NCBI RefSeq assembly: GCF_000420045.1
Contig: NZ_ATUE01000005.1
Location: 434,001 to 498,000, forward strand
Reading direction: 5' to 3'
DNA: 64,000 nt
From: Perlucidibaca piscinae DSM 21586
Lineage (GTDB): Bacteria > Pseudomonadota > Gammaproteobacteria > Pseudomonadales > Moraxellaceae
In this document: in pieces, positions 30,667-40,664 of the stretch
Position numbering within the stretch: the first letter of the stretch is position 1
Layout of the letters: each line of letters starts with the position of its first letter
Notes under the pieces: generated by a model
Told to the model about the DNA's origin: nothing
The model's database searches: none
The model's input: the letters and a program-made list of their open reading frames with translations, nothing else
Position numbers and translations under genes: made by a program

Positions 30667-32328
30667 ATGAAGACACGTGATTACTTCAAGAGCGGCGAGG
30701 CCTGGGTCTGGCTCAATGCCGGCACCGTGGCCATCTCCCTGATCATGGTGGTGGGCATCCTCGGCATGATCGCCGTGCGCGGTCTCGGCCACTTCTGGCC
30801 GGCGGATGTCATGCAGGCGAGCTATGTCGCGCCGGGCAGCGACACCCGCGAGATCGTGCTGGGCGAGCATTACGACAGCAAGTTCGACACCGCCAAGCGC
30901 CTGGTCGAGGCCGGTCTGCAGATTCCTGCCGGCAAGGACACCGTCGAGCGCGTCTCGATCAAGCAGGGCAACCGCGACCTCGGTGGTGCCGATTTCCGCT
31001 GGGTCTTCGCTGACGGCCTCAGCGACATCCGCCACCCCGAGGACATCGTGGTGCTGGAGCGCTACGAGTGGGGCAACTTCTACGGTCGCCTGAAGTCGGT
31101 CAGCGAGAACGGCAACCTGGTGGCTGACGGCGACAAGGCCTGGGATGCCCTGCAGGACCGCATCGAGCGCAGCAACGGCTTCCTCGAGGAGATCGCAGAC
31201 CTCGAGAAGGGCGAGATCGGTCGCATCAACTTCGAGATCGAGAAGCTGCGTCTGGAAGCCAAGAAGCTCGAGCTGGAAAATGCCCTGACGCCGGCGGCGC
31301 AGGCTGGTCTCGATGCCCGCCGTGGCGAGCTGGATGCCCGCTATGCCGCGATTTCCGGCCGTCTCGAGCAGCTCAAGCAGGCCTCGGCACGTGACAGCGC
31401 GCTGTTCGTCTCTGCCCAGGGCCAGGAGCTGAGCCTGCCGCTGAACAAGATCGTCGCGGCCACCCAGCCCAACGCCATGAACGTGGCCGAGAAGCTGGTG
31501 GCCTATTTCCACAACCTGTGGATGTTCCTGTCCGGTGACCCGCGCGAAGCCAACACCGAGGGCGGCGTGTTCCCGGCCATCTTCGGTACCGTGATGATGG
31601 TGCTGATGATGACCATCATGGTGACGCCGCTGGGCGTGATCGCGGCCATCTACCTGCGCGAGTATGCCAGCCAGGGCGTCGCCACCCAGGTCGTGCGCAT
31701 CGCGGTGAACAACCTCGCCGGCGTGCCGTCCATCGTCTACGGCGTGTTCGGTCTCGGCTTCTTCGTCTACTTCCTCGGTGGCAGCATCGACCAGCTGTTC
31801 TACCCCGAGTCCGCGCCGGCGCCGGTGTTCGGCACGCCCGGCCTGCTCTGGGCCTCGATCACTCTGGCCCTGCTCACGCTGCCGGTGGTCATCGTGGCCA
31901 CGGAAGAGGGCCTGTCGCGGATTCCGCGTGCGCTCAAGGAAGGCTCGCTGGCGCTTGGCGCCACCAAGGCCGAGACCCTGTGGCGGGTGATCCTGCCCAT
32001 GGCCACGCCGTCGATCATGACGGGTGTCATCCTGGCCATCGCGCGTGCTGCCGGCGAAGTGGCACCGCTGATGCTGGTCGGCGTGGTCAAGCTTGCGCCG
32101 ACCCTGCCGCTGGACATGAACGCGCCGTTCCTGCACCTGGAGCGCAAGTTCATGCACCTCGGCTTCCATATCTACGACGTCGGCTTCCAGAGCCCCAACG
32201 TCGAGGCGGCACGTCCGCTGGTGTATGCCACGGCGTTCCTGCTGGTGACCGTGGTGGCGGCGCTGAACCTGTCTGCCGTCGGCCTGCGCAACCGGTTGCG
32301 CGAAAAGTACAAGGCACTGGAAAGCTGA
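30667..32328 (+). CDS. pstA: Phosphate ABC transporter permease PstA, long form
   Basis: PstA is the partner permease of PstC. At 553 residues it too is longer than the E. coli protein (about 296). After a membrane helix (about 17-40) comes a periplasmic insert of some 240 residues whose second half (about 160-260) is highly charged and coiled-coil-like. The permease domain starts near residue 297 ([17 protein letters not shown]), with the coupling loop in [23 protein letters not shown]. It begins 12 bases after pstC. The matching inserts in PstC and PstA may meet in the periplasm, which is inference. Confidence 0.93.
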   Translation: MKTRDYFKSGEAWVWLNAGTVAISLIMVVGILGMIAVRGLGHFWPADVMQASYVAPGSDTREIVLGEHYDSKFDTAKRLVEAGLQIPAGKDTVERVSIKQGNRDLGGADFRWVFADGLSDIRHPEDIVVLERYEWGNFYGRLKSVSENGNLVADGDKAWDALQDRIERSNGFLEEIADLEKGEIGRINFEIEKLRLEAKKLELENALTPAAQAGLDARRGELDARYAAISGRLEQLKQASARDSALFVSAQGQELSLPLNKIVAATQPNAMNVAEKLVAYFHNLWMFLSGDPREANTEGGVFPAIFGTVMMVLMMTIMVTPLGVIAAIYLREYASQGVATQVVRIAVNNLAGVPSIVYGVFGLGFFVYFLGGSIDQLFYPESAPAPVFGTPGLLWASITLALLTLPVVIVATEEGLSRIPRALKEGSLALGATKAETLWRVILPMATPSIMTGVILAIARAAGEVAPLMLVGVVKLAPTLPLDMNAPFLHLERKFMHLGFHIYDVGFQSPNVEAARPLVYATAFLLVTVVAALNLSAVGLRNRLREKYKALES

Positions 32329-32374
32329 TGGCCATGGCCAATCCGCGATCCAAGCACGTATCCTGAGACGACCC

Positions 32375-33262
32375 ATGAGCTTCGAAATGGACAAGCAAGC
32401 AATGAACGACAGCACCGAGAACACCACCCGCAGCGGTGGTTACGCGATGACGGGCAACGAAGGCGGAGCCATGGGCCGTGCCAGCCGCAACCGGGACCTC
32501 GTCAATGAGGACCTGTGCCTGGAAACGCGCAACCTGAACCTGTTCTATGGCGACAAGCAGGCGCTGTTCGACATCAACATGCACATTCCCAAGCAGCGCG
32601 TGACCGCCTTCATCGGCCCGTCCGGCTGCGGCAAGTCGACCCTGCTGCGCACCTTCAACCGCATGAACGACCTGGTGGATGGCTGCAGCATCCAGGGCGA
32701 GATCCGTCTCGACAACCAGAACATCTTCGACCGTTCGGTGGATGTCACCGATCTGCGTCGTCGTGTCGGCATGGTGTTCCAGAAGCCCAATCCCTTCCCC
32801 AAGAGCATCTACGAGAACGTGGCCTACGGCCTGCGCCTGCAGGGCGAGAACAGCAAGCGCGTGCTTGACGAGGCGGTCGAGAACTCGCTCAAGGGCGCGG
32901 CGCTGTGGAACGAGGTCAAGGATCGTCTGCACGAGTCCGCGCTCGGTCTCTCCGGCGGTCAGCAGCAGCGTCTGGTGATTGCCCGCGCCATCGCGGTGAA
33001 GCCGGAAGTGCTGCTGCTCGACGAGCCCTGCTCGGCACTGGACCCGATCTCCACCCTCAAGGTGGAAGAGCTGATCCATGAGCTCAAGGAACGTTTCACC
33101 ATCCTCATCGTCACCCACAACATGCAGCAGGCCGCGCGCGTCTCCGATTACACGGCGTTCATGTACCTGGGCAAGATGGTGGAGTATGGTGACACCGACA
33201 CCCTGTTCACCAACCCCAAGAACAAGCAGACCGAAGACTACATCACCGGCCGTTACGGCTGA
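32375..33262 (+). CDS. pstB: Phosphate ABC transporter ATP-binding protein PstB
   Basis: PstB powers phosphate import. The 295-residue product has Walker [10 protein letters not shown] (about 86-94), the ABC signature LSGGQQQR, Walker [14 protein letters not shown] and the H-loop VTHNMQQA. An N-terminal extension of some 45 residues before [12 protein letters not shown] is typical of the Pseudomonas type; later ATGs at 32387 and 32402 are alternatives. It lies between pstA and phoU with short spacers. Confidence 0.97.
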   Translation: MSFEMDKQAMNDSTENTTRSGGYAMTGNEGGAMGRASRNRDLVNEDLCLETRNLNLFYGDKQALFDINMHIPKQRVTAFIGPSGCGKSTLLRTFNRMNDLVDGCSIQGEIRLDNQNIFDRSVDVTDLRRRVGMVFQKPNPFPKSIYENVAYGLRLQGENSKRVLDEAVENSLKGAALWNEVKDRLHESALGLSGGQQQRLVIARAIAVKPEVLLLDEPCSALDPISTLKVEELIHELKERFTILIVTHNMQQAARVSDYTAFMYLGKMVEYGDTDTLFTNPKNKQTEDYITGRYG

Positions 33263-33278
33263 GCGGGGAGAGCACGCC

Positions 33279-33995
33279 ATGAAGCGCGAAGATTACAGCC
33301 AGCACATTTCCCAGCAGTTCAACGCCGAGCTCGACGAGGTGCGTTCGCACTTCCTCGCCATGGGTGGCCTGGTCGAGAAGCAGGTCGCCGATGCCATCGC
33401 GGCGTTGCTGGATGCCGATTCGGCGCTGGCCTCGAGCGTGCAGGACAACGATCGCCGCATCAACCAGATGGAAACCGGCATCGACGAGGAAATCGTGCGC
33501 ATCCTGGCCCGACGCCAGCCGGCAGCCTCGGACCTGCGAATGATCATCGCCATCGGCAAGGCCATCACCGACCTCGAGCGCATGGGTGACGAAGCCGCCA
33601 AGATCGCGCGCGCCGCCATCAGCCTGTGCGAGGAAGGCGAGTCGCCGCGCGGCTACGTCGAGTGCCGCCACATCGGCAACCAGGTGCGTCTGATGATTCA
33701 CGACACCCTGGATGCCTTCGCGCATTTCGACGCCGACCAGGCCTTTAAGGTCATGCAGGCCGATGCCGAGATCGACCTCGAGTACAAGACCGCCACCCGC
33801 GCCCTGGTCACCTACATGATGGAAGACCCGCGTGCGATCTCGCGCGTGCTCAACGTCATGGGCGTGCTGCGTTCGCTGGAGCGCGTCGGTGATCACGCAC
33901 GCAACATCGCCGAGCAGCTGATCTTCCTGGTCAAGGGCATGGACGTGCGTCACAACAGCGTCGAGCAGGTGCAGCAGCGTCTCGAGACGCGCTGA
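33279..33995 (+). CDS. phoU: Phosphate signalling regulator PhoU
   Basis: PhoU links the Pst importer to PhoR and represses the Pho regulon when phosphate is plentiful. The 238-residue product has two PhoU three-helix bundles, each with the metal-binding E/DxxxD-type motif (ITDLERMGDEAAKIAR near 93-108 and LRSLERVGDHARNIAEQ near 195-211). It starts after GCGGGGAGAG; the frame that continues upstream into pstB is not coding. A terminator follows 20 bases on. Confidence 0.97.
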   Translation: MKREDYSQHISQQFNAELDEVRSHFLAMGGLVEKQVADAIAALLDADSALASSVQDNDRRINQMETGIDEEIVRILARRQPAASDLRMIIAIGKAITDLERMGDEAAKIARAAISLCEEGESPRGYVECRHIGNQVRLMIHDTLDAFAHFDADQAFKVMQADAEIDLEYKTATRALVTYMMEDPRAISRVLNVMGVLRSLERVGDHARNIAEQLIFLVKGMDVRHNSVEQVQQRLETR

Positions 33996-34015
33996 GACAG
34001 CCTCCTCGCGGCATG

Positions 34016-34046
34016 AAAAAACCGGCTCGCAAGGCCGGTTTTTTTC
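34016..34046. terminator. Bidirectional terminator between phoU and phoR
   Basis: AAAAAACCGGC (34016-34026) pairs with GCCGGTTTTTT (34034-34044) around a seven-base loop. A-run and T-run on opposite sides let it end both phoU transcription on the plus strand and phoR transcription on the minus strand. Confidence 0.9.
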
Positions 34047-34095
34047 ATGGGCGCGTGACGGGCGGCGGCCTCGATGGCGAGGTGGCATCCGGCCC

Positions 34096-35393
<1,298 letters not shown>

Positions 35394-35397
<4 letters not shown>

Positions 35398-36107
35398 GTT
35401 TCCTCGGTCTTGCTCTCGACCTGGGTCGAGAAGCGGTAGCCCGTGCCGCGCACGGTCTGCACGAAACGGTCATAGCCGTAGGGCTCCAGGGCCTTGCGCA
35501 GGCGCCGGATGTGTACGTCGATGGTGCGATCCTCGACATAGACATTGCCGCCCCAGACCTGGTCGAGCATCTGGGTGCGCGTGTAGGCGCGTTCCGGATG
35601 GCTCATGAAGAAGGCCAGCAGGCGGTATTCGGTGGGGCCCATCTCGACCGGCTTGTCGCGCGCGGTGACGCGGTGGCTGACCGGGTCCAGCTTGAGGCCG
35701 TCGACGTCGATGGCCTTTTCCTGGCTGAGCGCGCTGCTGCGACGCAGTACGGCCTTGATGCGAGACACCAGCTCGCGGGTCGAGAACGGCTTGGTGATGT
35801 AATCGTCGGCGCCGGCGTCCAGGCCCTGGATCTTGTTGTCCTCTTCGCCGCGCGCGGTGAGCATGATGATGGGGATCTCGCCGGTGCTCTCGTCGCGCTT
35901 GAGGCGACGCGCCAGCTCGATGCCGCTCATGCCGGGCAGCATCCAGTCGAGCAGGATCAGGGCGGGTCGTTCGTCGACCACGCAGTGGTGAGCCTGCAGG
36001 GCGTCTTCGGCCTCCAGGGTTTCGTAGCCGGCCAGCTCCAGCGCGATGGCGATCATTTCGCGGATGGCGGCTTCGTCGTCAACGATCAGGATCTTTTCAT
36101 GGTTCAT
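35394..36107 (-). CDS. phoB: Phosphate regulon response regulator PhoB
   Basis: PhoB is the OmpR-type activator of phosphate-starvation genes. The 237-residue product has a receiver domain with the acidic pair in VDDEA (about 9-13), the phosphorylation site in LLDWMLPG (Asp near 54) and the conserved lysine in [11 protein letters not shown] winged helix with the recognition region [14 protein letters not shown] follows. The ATG follows no strong ribosome-binding sequence. It is preceded by its own Pho box, so the pair is autoregulated. Confidence 0.97.
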
Positions 36108-36165
36108 GGCGCATTCCGGGTTGGCAGATCTTTACCTGATGACAACGGCATTACAAACCCGACTC

Positions 36166-36183
36166 ATGACAGAAATATGACGA
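36166..36183 (-). promoter_or_regulatory. Pho box upstream of phoB
   Basis: Read on the minus strand, TCGTCAT-ATTT-CTGTCAT gives two PhoB half-sites with 11-base spacing; the second is a perfect match to the consensus. It lies 58 bases before the phoB start and just beyond the 3' end of ubiA. Confidence 0.88.
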
Positions 36184-36193
36184 TTTCGTGGCG

Positions 36194-37078
36194 TCAGACT
36201 AGCGCTTTTTGCAGCATGCCGGCGAGCAGGGCGATGAACAGCCACAGCCCCACCCAGTGGTTGTCACGGAAGGCGGCCAGACAGGCCTCGGGCTGGCGCT
36301 CGCGGGTCAGCCACCACTGACGCAGAAACAGCGCGGCGGCGATGACCAGGCCGGCCAGCCACAGCGAGCCCAGTTCGAGGTGACGGCCGACGCTCCACAG
36401 GCCGAGCAGGAACAGTCCCTGCAGGCCGGCGATGATGACGCGATCCAGGTCGCCAAAGAGAATGGCGGTGGACTTGATGCCGGCGCGCAGGTCGTCGTCG
36501 CGGTCGGCCATGGCGTACTGGGTGTCGTAGGCAACCGTCCACGCCAGGTTGCTGGCATAGAGCAGCCAGCACAGCGCGTCCGGTGTCTTGCCCTGGGCCA
36601 CGAAGGCCATGGGGATGGCCCACGAGAAGGCGGCACCAAGCACGACCTGGGGCAGGTAGGTCCAGCGCTTCATGAACGGATACAGCGTGGCCAGCGCCAG
36701 CGCGCCGAAGGACCAGAGGAAGGTCTGCCAGTTCAGGAACAGCAGCAGGCAGGCGCTGGCGGCGACCAGCGCGCCGAACACCAGCAGGGCATCTTCCGGG
36801 CGCAGGCGGCCGGCGGCGAGCGGACGATCCGCCGTGCGTCGCACCTGGCCGTCGACATGACGGTCGGCGTAGTCGTTGATGGCGCAGCCGGCCGAGCGCA
36901 TCAGCACCACGCCCAATGCGAACACGATGACGATGCCGAGTGCCGGCGTGCCGTCACCGGCAACCCACACCGCCCACAGCGTGGGCCAGAGCAGCAGCCA
37001 GATGCCGATGGGGCGATCCAGTCGGGTCAGGGCGATGATGTCGGCGAGGCGGGGCAGGCTGTGCATGGTGATGTCCAT
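36194..37078 (-). CDS. ubiA: 4-hydroxybenzoate octaprenyltransferase UbiA
   Basis: UbiA attaches the polyprenyl tail to 4-hydroxybenzoate in ubiquinone synthesis, in the inner membrane. The 294-residue product has about eight membrane helices and both aspartate-rich motifs that bind prenyl diphosphate through magnesium: NDYADRHVDG (about 68-77) and YDTQYAMADRDDD (about 186-198). It begins six bases after ubiC stops, and both read on the minus strand, so substrate and enzyme genes are coupled. Confidence 0.96.
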   Translation of the reverse strand: MDITMHSLPRLADIIALTRLDRPIGIWLLLWPTLWAVWVAGDGTPALGIVIVFALGVVLMRSAGCAINDYADRHVDGQVRRTADRPLAAGRLRPEDALLVFGALVAASACLLLFLNWQTFLWSFGALALATLYPFMKRWTYLPQVVLGAAFSWAIPMAFVAQGKTPDALCWLLYASNLAWTVAYDTQYAMADRDDDLRAGIKSTAILFGDLDRVIIAGLQGLFLLGLWSVGRHLELGSLWLAGLVIAAALFLRQWWLTRERQPEACLAAFRDNHWVGLWLFIALLAGMLQKALV

Positions 37079-37084
37079 CCCGGC

Positions 37085-37654
37085 TCAGGGCGCGGGGCAG
37101 GGAGTGACGGGGGGTGTGTCGCCGGCGCGTTGCAACAGGGCCGGCAGGAAGGCTTCGGCAACCAGCACCGGGTGTCCGTGCAGGTGCAGGGCCGAGCGTC
37201 TGGCCCAGACCGTGCCACCGTGAAGCTGGAGGGGGGCAATGGCGATGTCGCCGCGCTGCAGGCGCGGATTGCGGAACAGCAGGGCGCCCAGGGAGCGGTT
37301 GCCGAGACGGGTCAGGCGTCGGCCACTGCCGACCAGGCTGGCGCGTGGCAGCACGGAGCGGGCCTGTACCCAGGCAACGCCGTCGCACTGCAGGCGGACC
37401 TCGCGTATCCATGCCAGACGACCGCCGCGCAGACCGAGCTGGCGGCATTCATCGCGGGTCGGCTGTGCCCAGCCTTCGTCCAGCACCTGCACCTGCAGCC
37501 GCCCCTGCGCCAGTGCTTGCAGGCGTGCGGTCAGCGAGCCGGCTTCATCCAGCCAGGTCAGCAGGGCGGCGGGGGGCGGCGACTGCCAGCGGCAGCGCGG
37601 GCCGAGCCAGCGCGCGGGATGAGGCCAGTGACTGGCGAAACGCGGTGAGGACAT
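37085..37654 (-). CDS. ubiC: Chorismate lyase UbiC
   Basis: UbiC splits chorismate into 4-hydroxybenzoate and pyruvate, the first step of ubiquinone synthesis. The 189-residue product shows the family pattern: WLDEAGSLTARLQ (about 31-43), the substrate arginine in EVRLQCDGVAWVQARSVLP, then RLTRLGNRSLGALLF, and the late EAFLPALL with the conserved glutamate. It is slightly longer than E. coli UbiC (165). The start at 37654 is one choice; the frame extends to 37741 but that part is unlike the family. Confidence 0.88.
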   Translation of the reverse strand: MSSPRFASHWPHPARWLGPRCRWQSPPPAALLTWLDEAGSLTARLQALAQGRLQVQVLDEGWAQPTRDECRQLGLRGGRLAWIREVRLQCDGVAWVQARSVLPRASLVGSGRRLTRLGNRSLGALLFRNPRLQRGDIAIAPLQLHGGTVWARRSALHLHGHPVLVAEAFLPALLQRAGDTPPVTPCPAP

Positions 37655-37743
37655 GGGGTGCAAGCATGACGACAGGTGGTCGCGCCTGCAAGAGATGCTG
37701 GTGTGGTGGCCATTGATGACGCTATCGGTTTGCGCTTGCATTG

Positions 37744-37780
37744 ATAGTCTTTTGCTATTGAAAGGTCAGAATACTTTCAT
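37744..37780 (+). promoter_or_regulatory. OxyR-type binding site upstream of the rubrerythrin gene
   Basis: ATAG-N7-CTAT-N7-TCAG-N7-TCAT matches the tetranucleotide pattern ATAG-N7-CTAT-N7-ATAG-N7-CTAT with both spacings exact: the first dimer site is perfect (8 of 8) and the second matches 4 of 8. It lies 83 bases before the rubrerythrin start. OxyR itself is encoded at 42752-43645. Confidence 0.65.
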
Positions 37781-37862
37781 TGGCTGTGTGGGTATGGCCT
37801 CGCTATCGTAAGCCTGTACCGGGTGTGCATCACCCGACCAACGGAAACCAGGGAGCATGTGC

Positions 37863-38336
37863 ATGAAAATCAATGTCACGGTTACAGGCAAGAATCTCGA
37901 GGCCGCCTTCGCCGGCGAATCCATGGCCTTCATGAAGTACAGCTACTTTGCCAAGCTGGCGCGCGCCATGGGCGATGAAGCCACGGCAGCGGCATTCGAG
38001 GAGACCGCCGCGCAGGAAATCCAGCATGCCTTCGGCCACCTCGACATTCTCTACCCGAAAGAGACGCTGACGCCTGCCGCGATGCTGGAGATCGCCATCG
38101 CCGGCGAGACCTACGAGTACACCGAGATGTATCCGAAGTTCCGCGAAACCGCGCATGCCGAGAACAACGAGGCTGCCGTGGCCGAGTTCAGCGAGCAGAT
38201 CGCCGAGTCGGAAGAGCATGCGGAGTGGTTCCGCAAGGCCCTGCTCAAGGCCGAAAAGCGCTTCGCCGCGCTGGCCAAGGTCGAGGAGCGCCATGCCAAC
38301 CACTACAAGCAGGTACTGGCGGCTGCACAGGCCTGA
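37863..38336 (+). CDS. Rubrerythrin-family diiron protein (without rubredoxin domain)
   Basis: The 157-residue product has the four-helix diiron core: glutamates in GESMAFMKYSYFA (about 18-30) and ETAAQEIQHAFGH, then AGETYEYTEMYPKF and the ExxH of AESEEHAEWF. Rubrerythrins reduce hydrogen peroxide to water. The usual C-terminal rubredoxin domain is absent; a separate rubredoxin gene follows after 97 bases and could supply electrons. I chose the ATG at 37863 because AGGGAG is then eight bases away; ATG 37857 is too close. The OxyR-like site upstream fits a peroxide-scavenging role. Confidence 0.88.
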   Translation: MKINVTVTGKNLEAAFAGESMAFMKYSYFAKLARAMGDEATAAAFEETAAQEIQHAFGHLDILYPKETLTPAAMLEIAIAGETYEYTEMYPKFRETAHAENNEAAVAEFSEQIAESEEHAEWFRKALLKAEKRFAALAKVEERHANHYKQVLAAAQA

Positions 38337-38433
38337 TCCGCTTGATGTACCATAGTGCGCTGTCTGGATTGCCAAAGCCGCAACGGCCGCGTAGCGTGTC
38401 AGCAATTTTTACCGATACATCGAGGAAGAAATC

Positions 38434-38598
38434 ATGAAGAAGTGGCAATGCATCGTGTGTGGCTTTGTGTATGACGAAGCTGTGGGCATGCCCTGGGACG
38501 GAATCCCGGCCGGCACTGCCTGGGCTGACATTCCCGCTGACTGGGTCTGCCCGGACTGCGGCGTGGGCAAGGAAGACTTCGAGATGGAAGAGGTCTGA
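38434..38598 (+). CDS. rubA: Rubredoxin
   Basis: This 54-residue protein is a classical one-iron rubredoxin: CIVCG (Cys6, Cys9) and CPDCG (Cys39, Cys42) bind the Fe(Cys)4 centre, and the family residues Trp4, Tyr13, Trp30 and Trp37 are present. GAGGAAG precedes the ATG at good distance. It starts an apparent two-gene operon with the reductase three bases on. Rubredoxins of this layout feed alkane hydroxylases or peroxide-reducing enzymes; with rubrerythrin next door and no alkB in the window, the latter is my preference. Confidence 0.96.
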   Translation: MKKWQCIVCGFVYDEAVGMPWDGIPAGTAWADIPADWVCPDCGVGKEDFEMEEV

Positions 38599-38601
38599 GG
38601 C

Positions 38602-39759
38602 ATGCGTCCGCTGATCATCCTGGGTACCGGTCTGGCCGGATACACGCTGGCCCGTGAGTTTCGCAAGCTGGACGCCGAGCGTCCGCTGGTGCTGCTGACT
38701 CAGGATGACGGCCGCAGCTATTCCAAGCCCATGCTGTCGAACGCCCTGGCCAAGGCCAAGACGGCGAACGACCTGGGCATGGCCTCGGCCGACGACATGG
38801 CGAGCCAGCTCAAGGCGGTGGTGCGCACGCAGGTGACGGTCACGGCCATCGACACGGCCGCACAGACGCTCAGCATCGGCGACGAGGTGCTGGAGTACGG
38901 TGCTCTGGTGTTCGCCGTGGGTGCCGACGTGTTCCGTCCGCCGCTCGGCGGCAACGGTGCCGAGCGCGTGCATTCGGTCAATGACCTGGTCGACTACGGC
39001 GTGTTCCGCGACACCATCGGTGCGCCGGGCAAGCATGTCCTGATCATTGGCGGTGGTCTCATCGGCTGCGAGTTCGCCAATGACCTCGCTGCCAGCGGCT
39101 ACAAGGTCGATCTGGTCGAGCCCATGGGCCGCGCGCTGCCAACCCTGCTGCCGGAACGTGCCTCGCAGGCCGTCGGTGCCGGTCTGGCCAGCCTCGGCGT
39201 CACCTTCCATTTCGGTGTCGGCGTGACGGCTGTCGATGTTGCCGGCGACGGCGTCAGCGTGACCCTGTCGGATGGCAGCCAGGTCGCTGCCGATGTCGTG
39301 CTCTCGGCCATCGGTCTGCGCCCGCGCATCGCGCTGGCCCAGCAGGCCGGCCTGACAGTCGGTCGCGGCATCGTCACCGATCGCTTCCTGCGTACCAGCA
39401 ACGAGCACATCTACGCGCTCGGTGACTGTGCCGAGGTCGAGGGCAAGGTGCTGATGTATGTGCTGCCGCTGATGGCAGCGGCGCGTGCGCTGGCCAAGAC
39501 CCTGGCCGGTCAGCCGACGGCGGTGAACTACCCGGCCATGCCGGTGCAGATCAAGACCCCGGTGTGCCCGGTGGTGGTGTCGCCGGTGGCGCCGAACAGC
39601 CCGGGTGCCTGGGCGGTCGAAGCGGATGGTGCCAACGTCAAGGCCACCTTCATTTCGCCGGAAGGTCAGCTGACCGGGTTCGCCCTGACTGGCAGCTACG
39701 CCACCGACATGAAAGTGAAGACCGAGCTGGCGCGCGCGCTGCCGCCCATTCTCGCCTGA
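38602..39759 (+). CDS. rubB: Rubredoxin-NAD(+) reductase
   Basis: This FAD enzyme passes electrons from NADH to rubredoxin. The 385-residue product has an N-terminal FAD-binding GTGLAGYTLAREFR (about 8-21), a second Rossmann motif for NADH, IIGGGLIGCEFANDLA (about 149-164), and the C-terminal FAD motif IYALGDCAEVEG. It follows rubredoxin by three bases, an arrangement found in Pseudomonas and Acinetobacter. It converges on the Sel1-repeat gene with a three-base gap. Confidence 0.94.
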   Translation: MRPLIILGTGLAGYTLAREFRKLDAERPLVLLTQDDGRSYSKPMLSNALAKAKTANDLGMASADDMASQLKAVVRTQVTVTAIDTAAQTLSIGDEVLEYGALVFAVGADVFRPPLGGNGAERVHSVNDLVDYGVFRDTIGAPGKHVLIIGGGLIGCEFANDLAASGYKVDLVEPMGRALPTLLPERASQAVGAGLASLGVTFHFGVGVTAVDVAGDGVSVTLSDGSQVAADVVLSAIGLRPRIALAQQAGLTVGRGIVTDRFLRTSNEHIYALGDCAEVEGKVLMYVLPLMAAARALAKTLAGQPTAVNYPAMPVQIKTPVCPVVVSPVAPNSPGAWAVEADGANVKATFISPEGQLTGFALTGSYATDMKVKTELARALPPILA

Positions 39760-39762
39760 GTC

Positions 39763-40563
39763 TCAGCTGCCGATGAGGCTGGCCCGCTGGTAATACTCGC
39801 GGGCCAGCACCGGGTTGCGTTCGACCCCGGTGCCGTTCAGATAGAAATCCCCCATGCGCCGCAAGGCCTTGCCGAAGCCCTGGTCGGCGGCACGCTGCAT
39901 CCATTCCGCAGCCTTGCGCTGATTGCGGAACACCCCGTCTCCGTTCAGGTACATGAGCGCCAGGTTGAACTGCGCCTCGGGCAGGCCCTGCTTGGCCGCC
40001 TTTTCGTACCAGGTGGCGGCGCGACGCTTGTTCTGGCTGACGCCCGTGCCCTGGTCAAACATCGAGCCGAGGTTGTTCTGTGCCAGCGGGAAACCCAGCC
40101 GCGCGGCCTTCTCGATCAGCGGCAGCGCCAGTTCGTAGTCCTGCGCGATGCCCTTGCCGTCGTAATAGGCCATGCCCAGGGCGTAGAGCGCCGGCGGGTA
40201 GTCCTGGTCTGCGGCGGCACGGAACCAGGTGTTGGCCACGCGCTGGTCGCGCGCCACGCCGGTTCCGCTGGAGTACAGCGCACCCAGGTTGTACTGGGCG
40301 CGTGCCAGGCCCTGGTTGGCGGCCTTGGTGAACCACTCCGCCGCCTTGTAGCGATTGCGCACCACGCCATCACCGTTGTAGTACATCACCGCGAGGTTGT
40401 ACTGGGCTTCCGGCGAGCCGGCCATGGCCGCCTGACGGATCTGGTGCGGCGAGCCGATGACCTTTTCCGATGACACGCGCGGGTAACTGGCCAGCGCCGC
40501 CCCGGACCCGAAGGCGAGCAGCGTGGCGAGCAGCGTGCAACGTAGAAACGGCGTCAAATGCAT
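39763..40563 (-). CDS. Exported Sel1-repeat protein
   Basis: The 266-residue product has a Sec signal peptide (hydrophobic run about 8-25, ALAS cleavage region) and six consecutive Sel1-like repeats of 36 residues from about residue 50 to the end, each with the pattern A-x-Y-N-L-G-x-x-Y-x-x-G-x-G-V followed by A-x-x-W-x-x-K-A-A. Such repeats form a superhelical scaffold for protein contacts. Partner and role are not evident. Only the signal peptide and repeats are present, so it is a pure scaffold. Confidence 0.87.
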   Translation of the reverse strand: MHLTPFLRCTLLATLLAFGSGAALASYPRVSSEKVIGSPHQIRQAAMAGSPEAQYNLAVMYYNGDGVVRNRYKAAEWFTKAANQGLARAQYNLGALYSSGTGVARDQRVANTWFRAAADQDYPPALYALGMAYYDGKGIAQDYELALPLIEKAARLGFPLAQNNLGSMFDQGTGVSQNKRRAATWYEKAAKQGLPEAQFNLALMYLNGDGVFRNQRKAAEWMQRAADQGFGKALRRMGDFYLNGTGVERNPVLAREYYQRASLIGS

Positions 40564-40664
40564 CAGTGCATCCAGTCAGCGCGATGCCGGCTTGGCATGG
40601 TGAAAACGTCGGGCGACATATCGGCCAGTATGTGATTTTTTCCCCATCTCTGACAATGCCTTGT

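Noticed and set aside
29731..32427. An 898-codon open frame on the minus strand opposite pstC and pstA
   Set aside because: Antisense shadow of two certain permease genes, with a product dominated by His, Gln, Arg, Asp and Gly.
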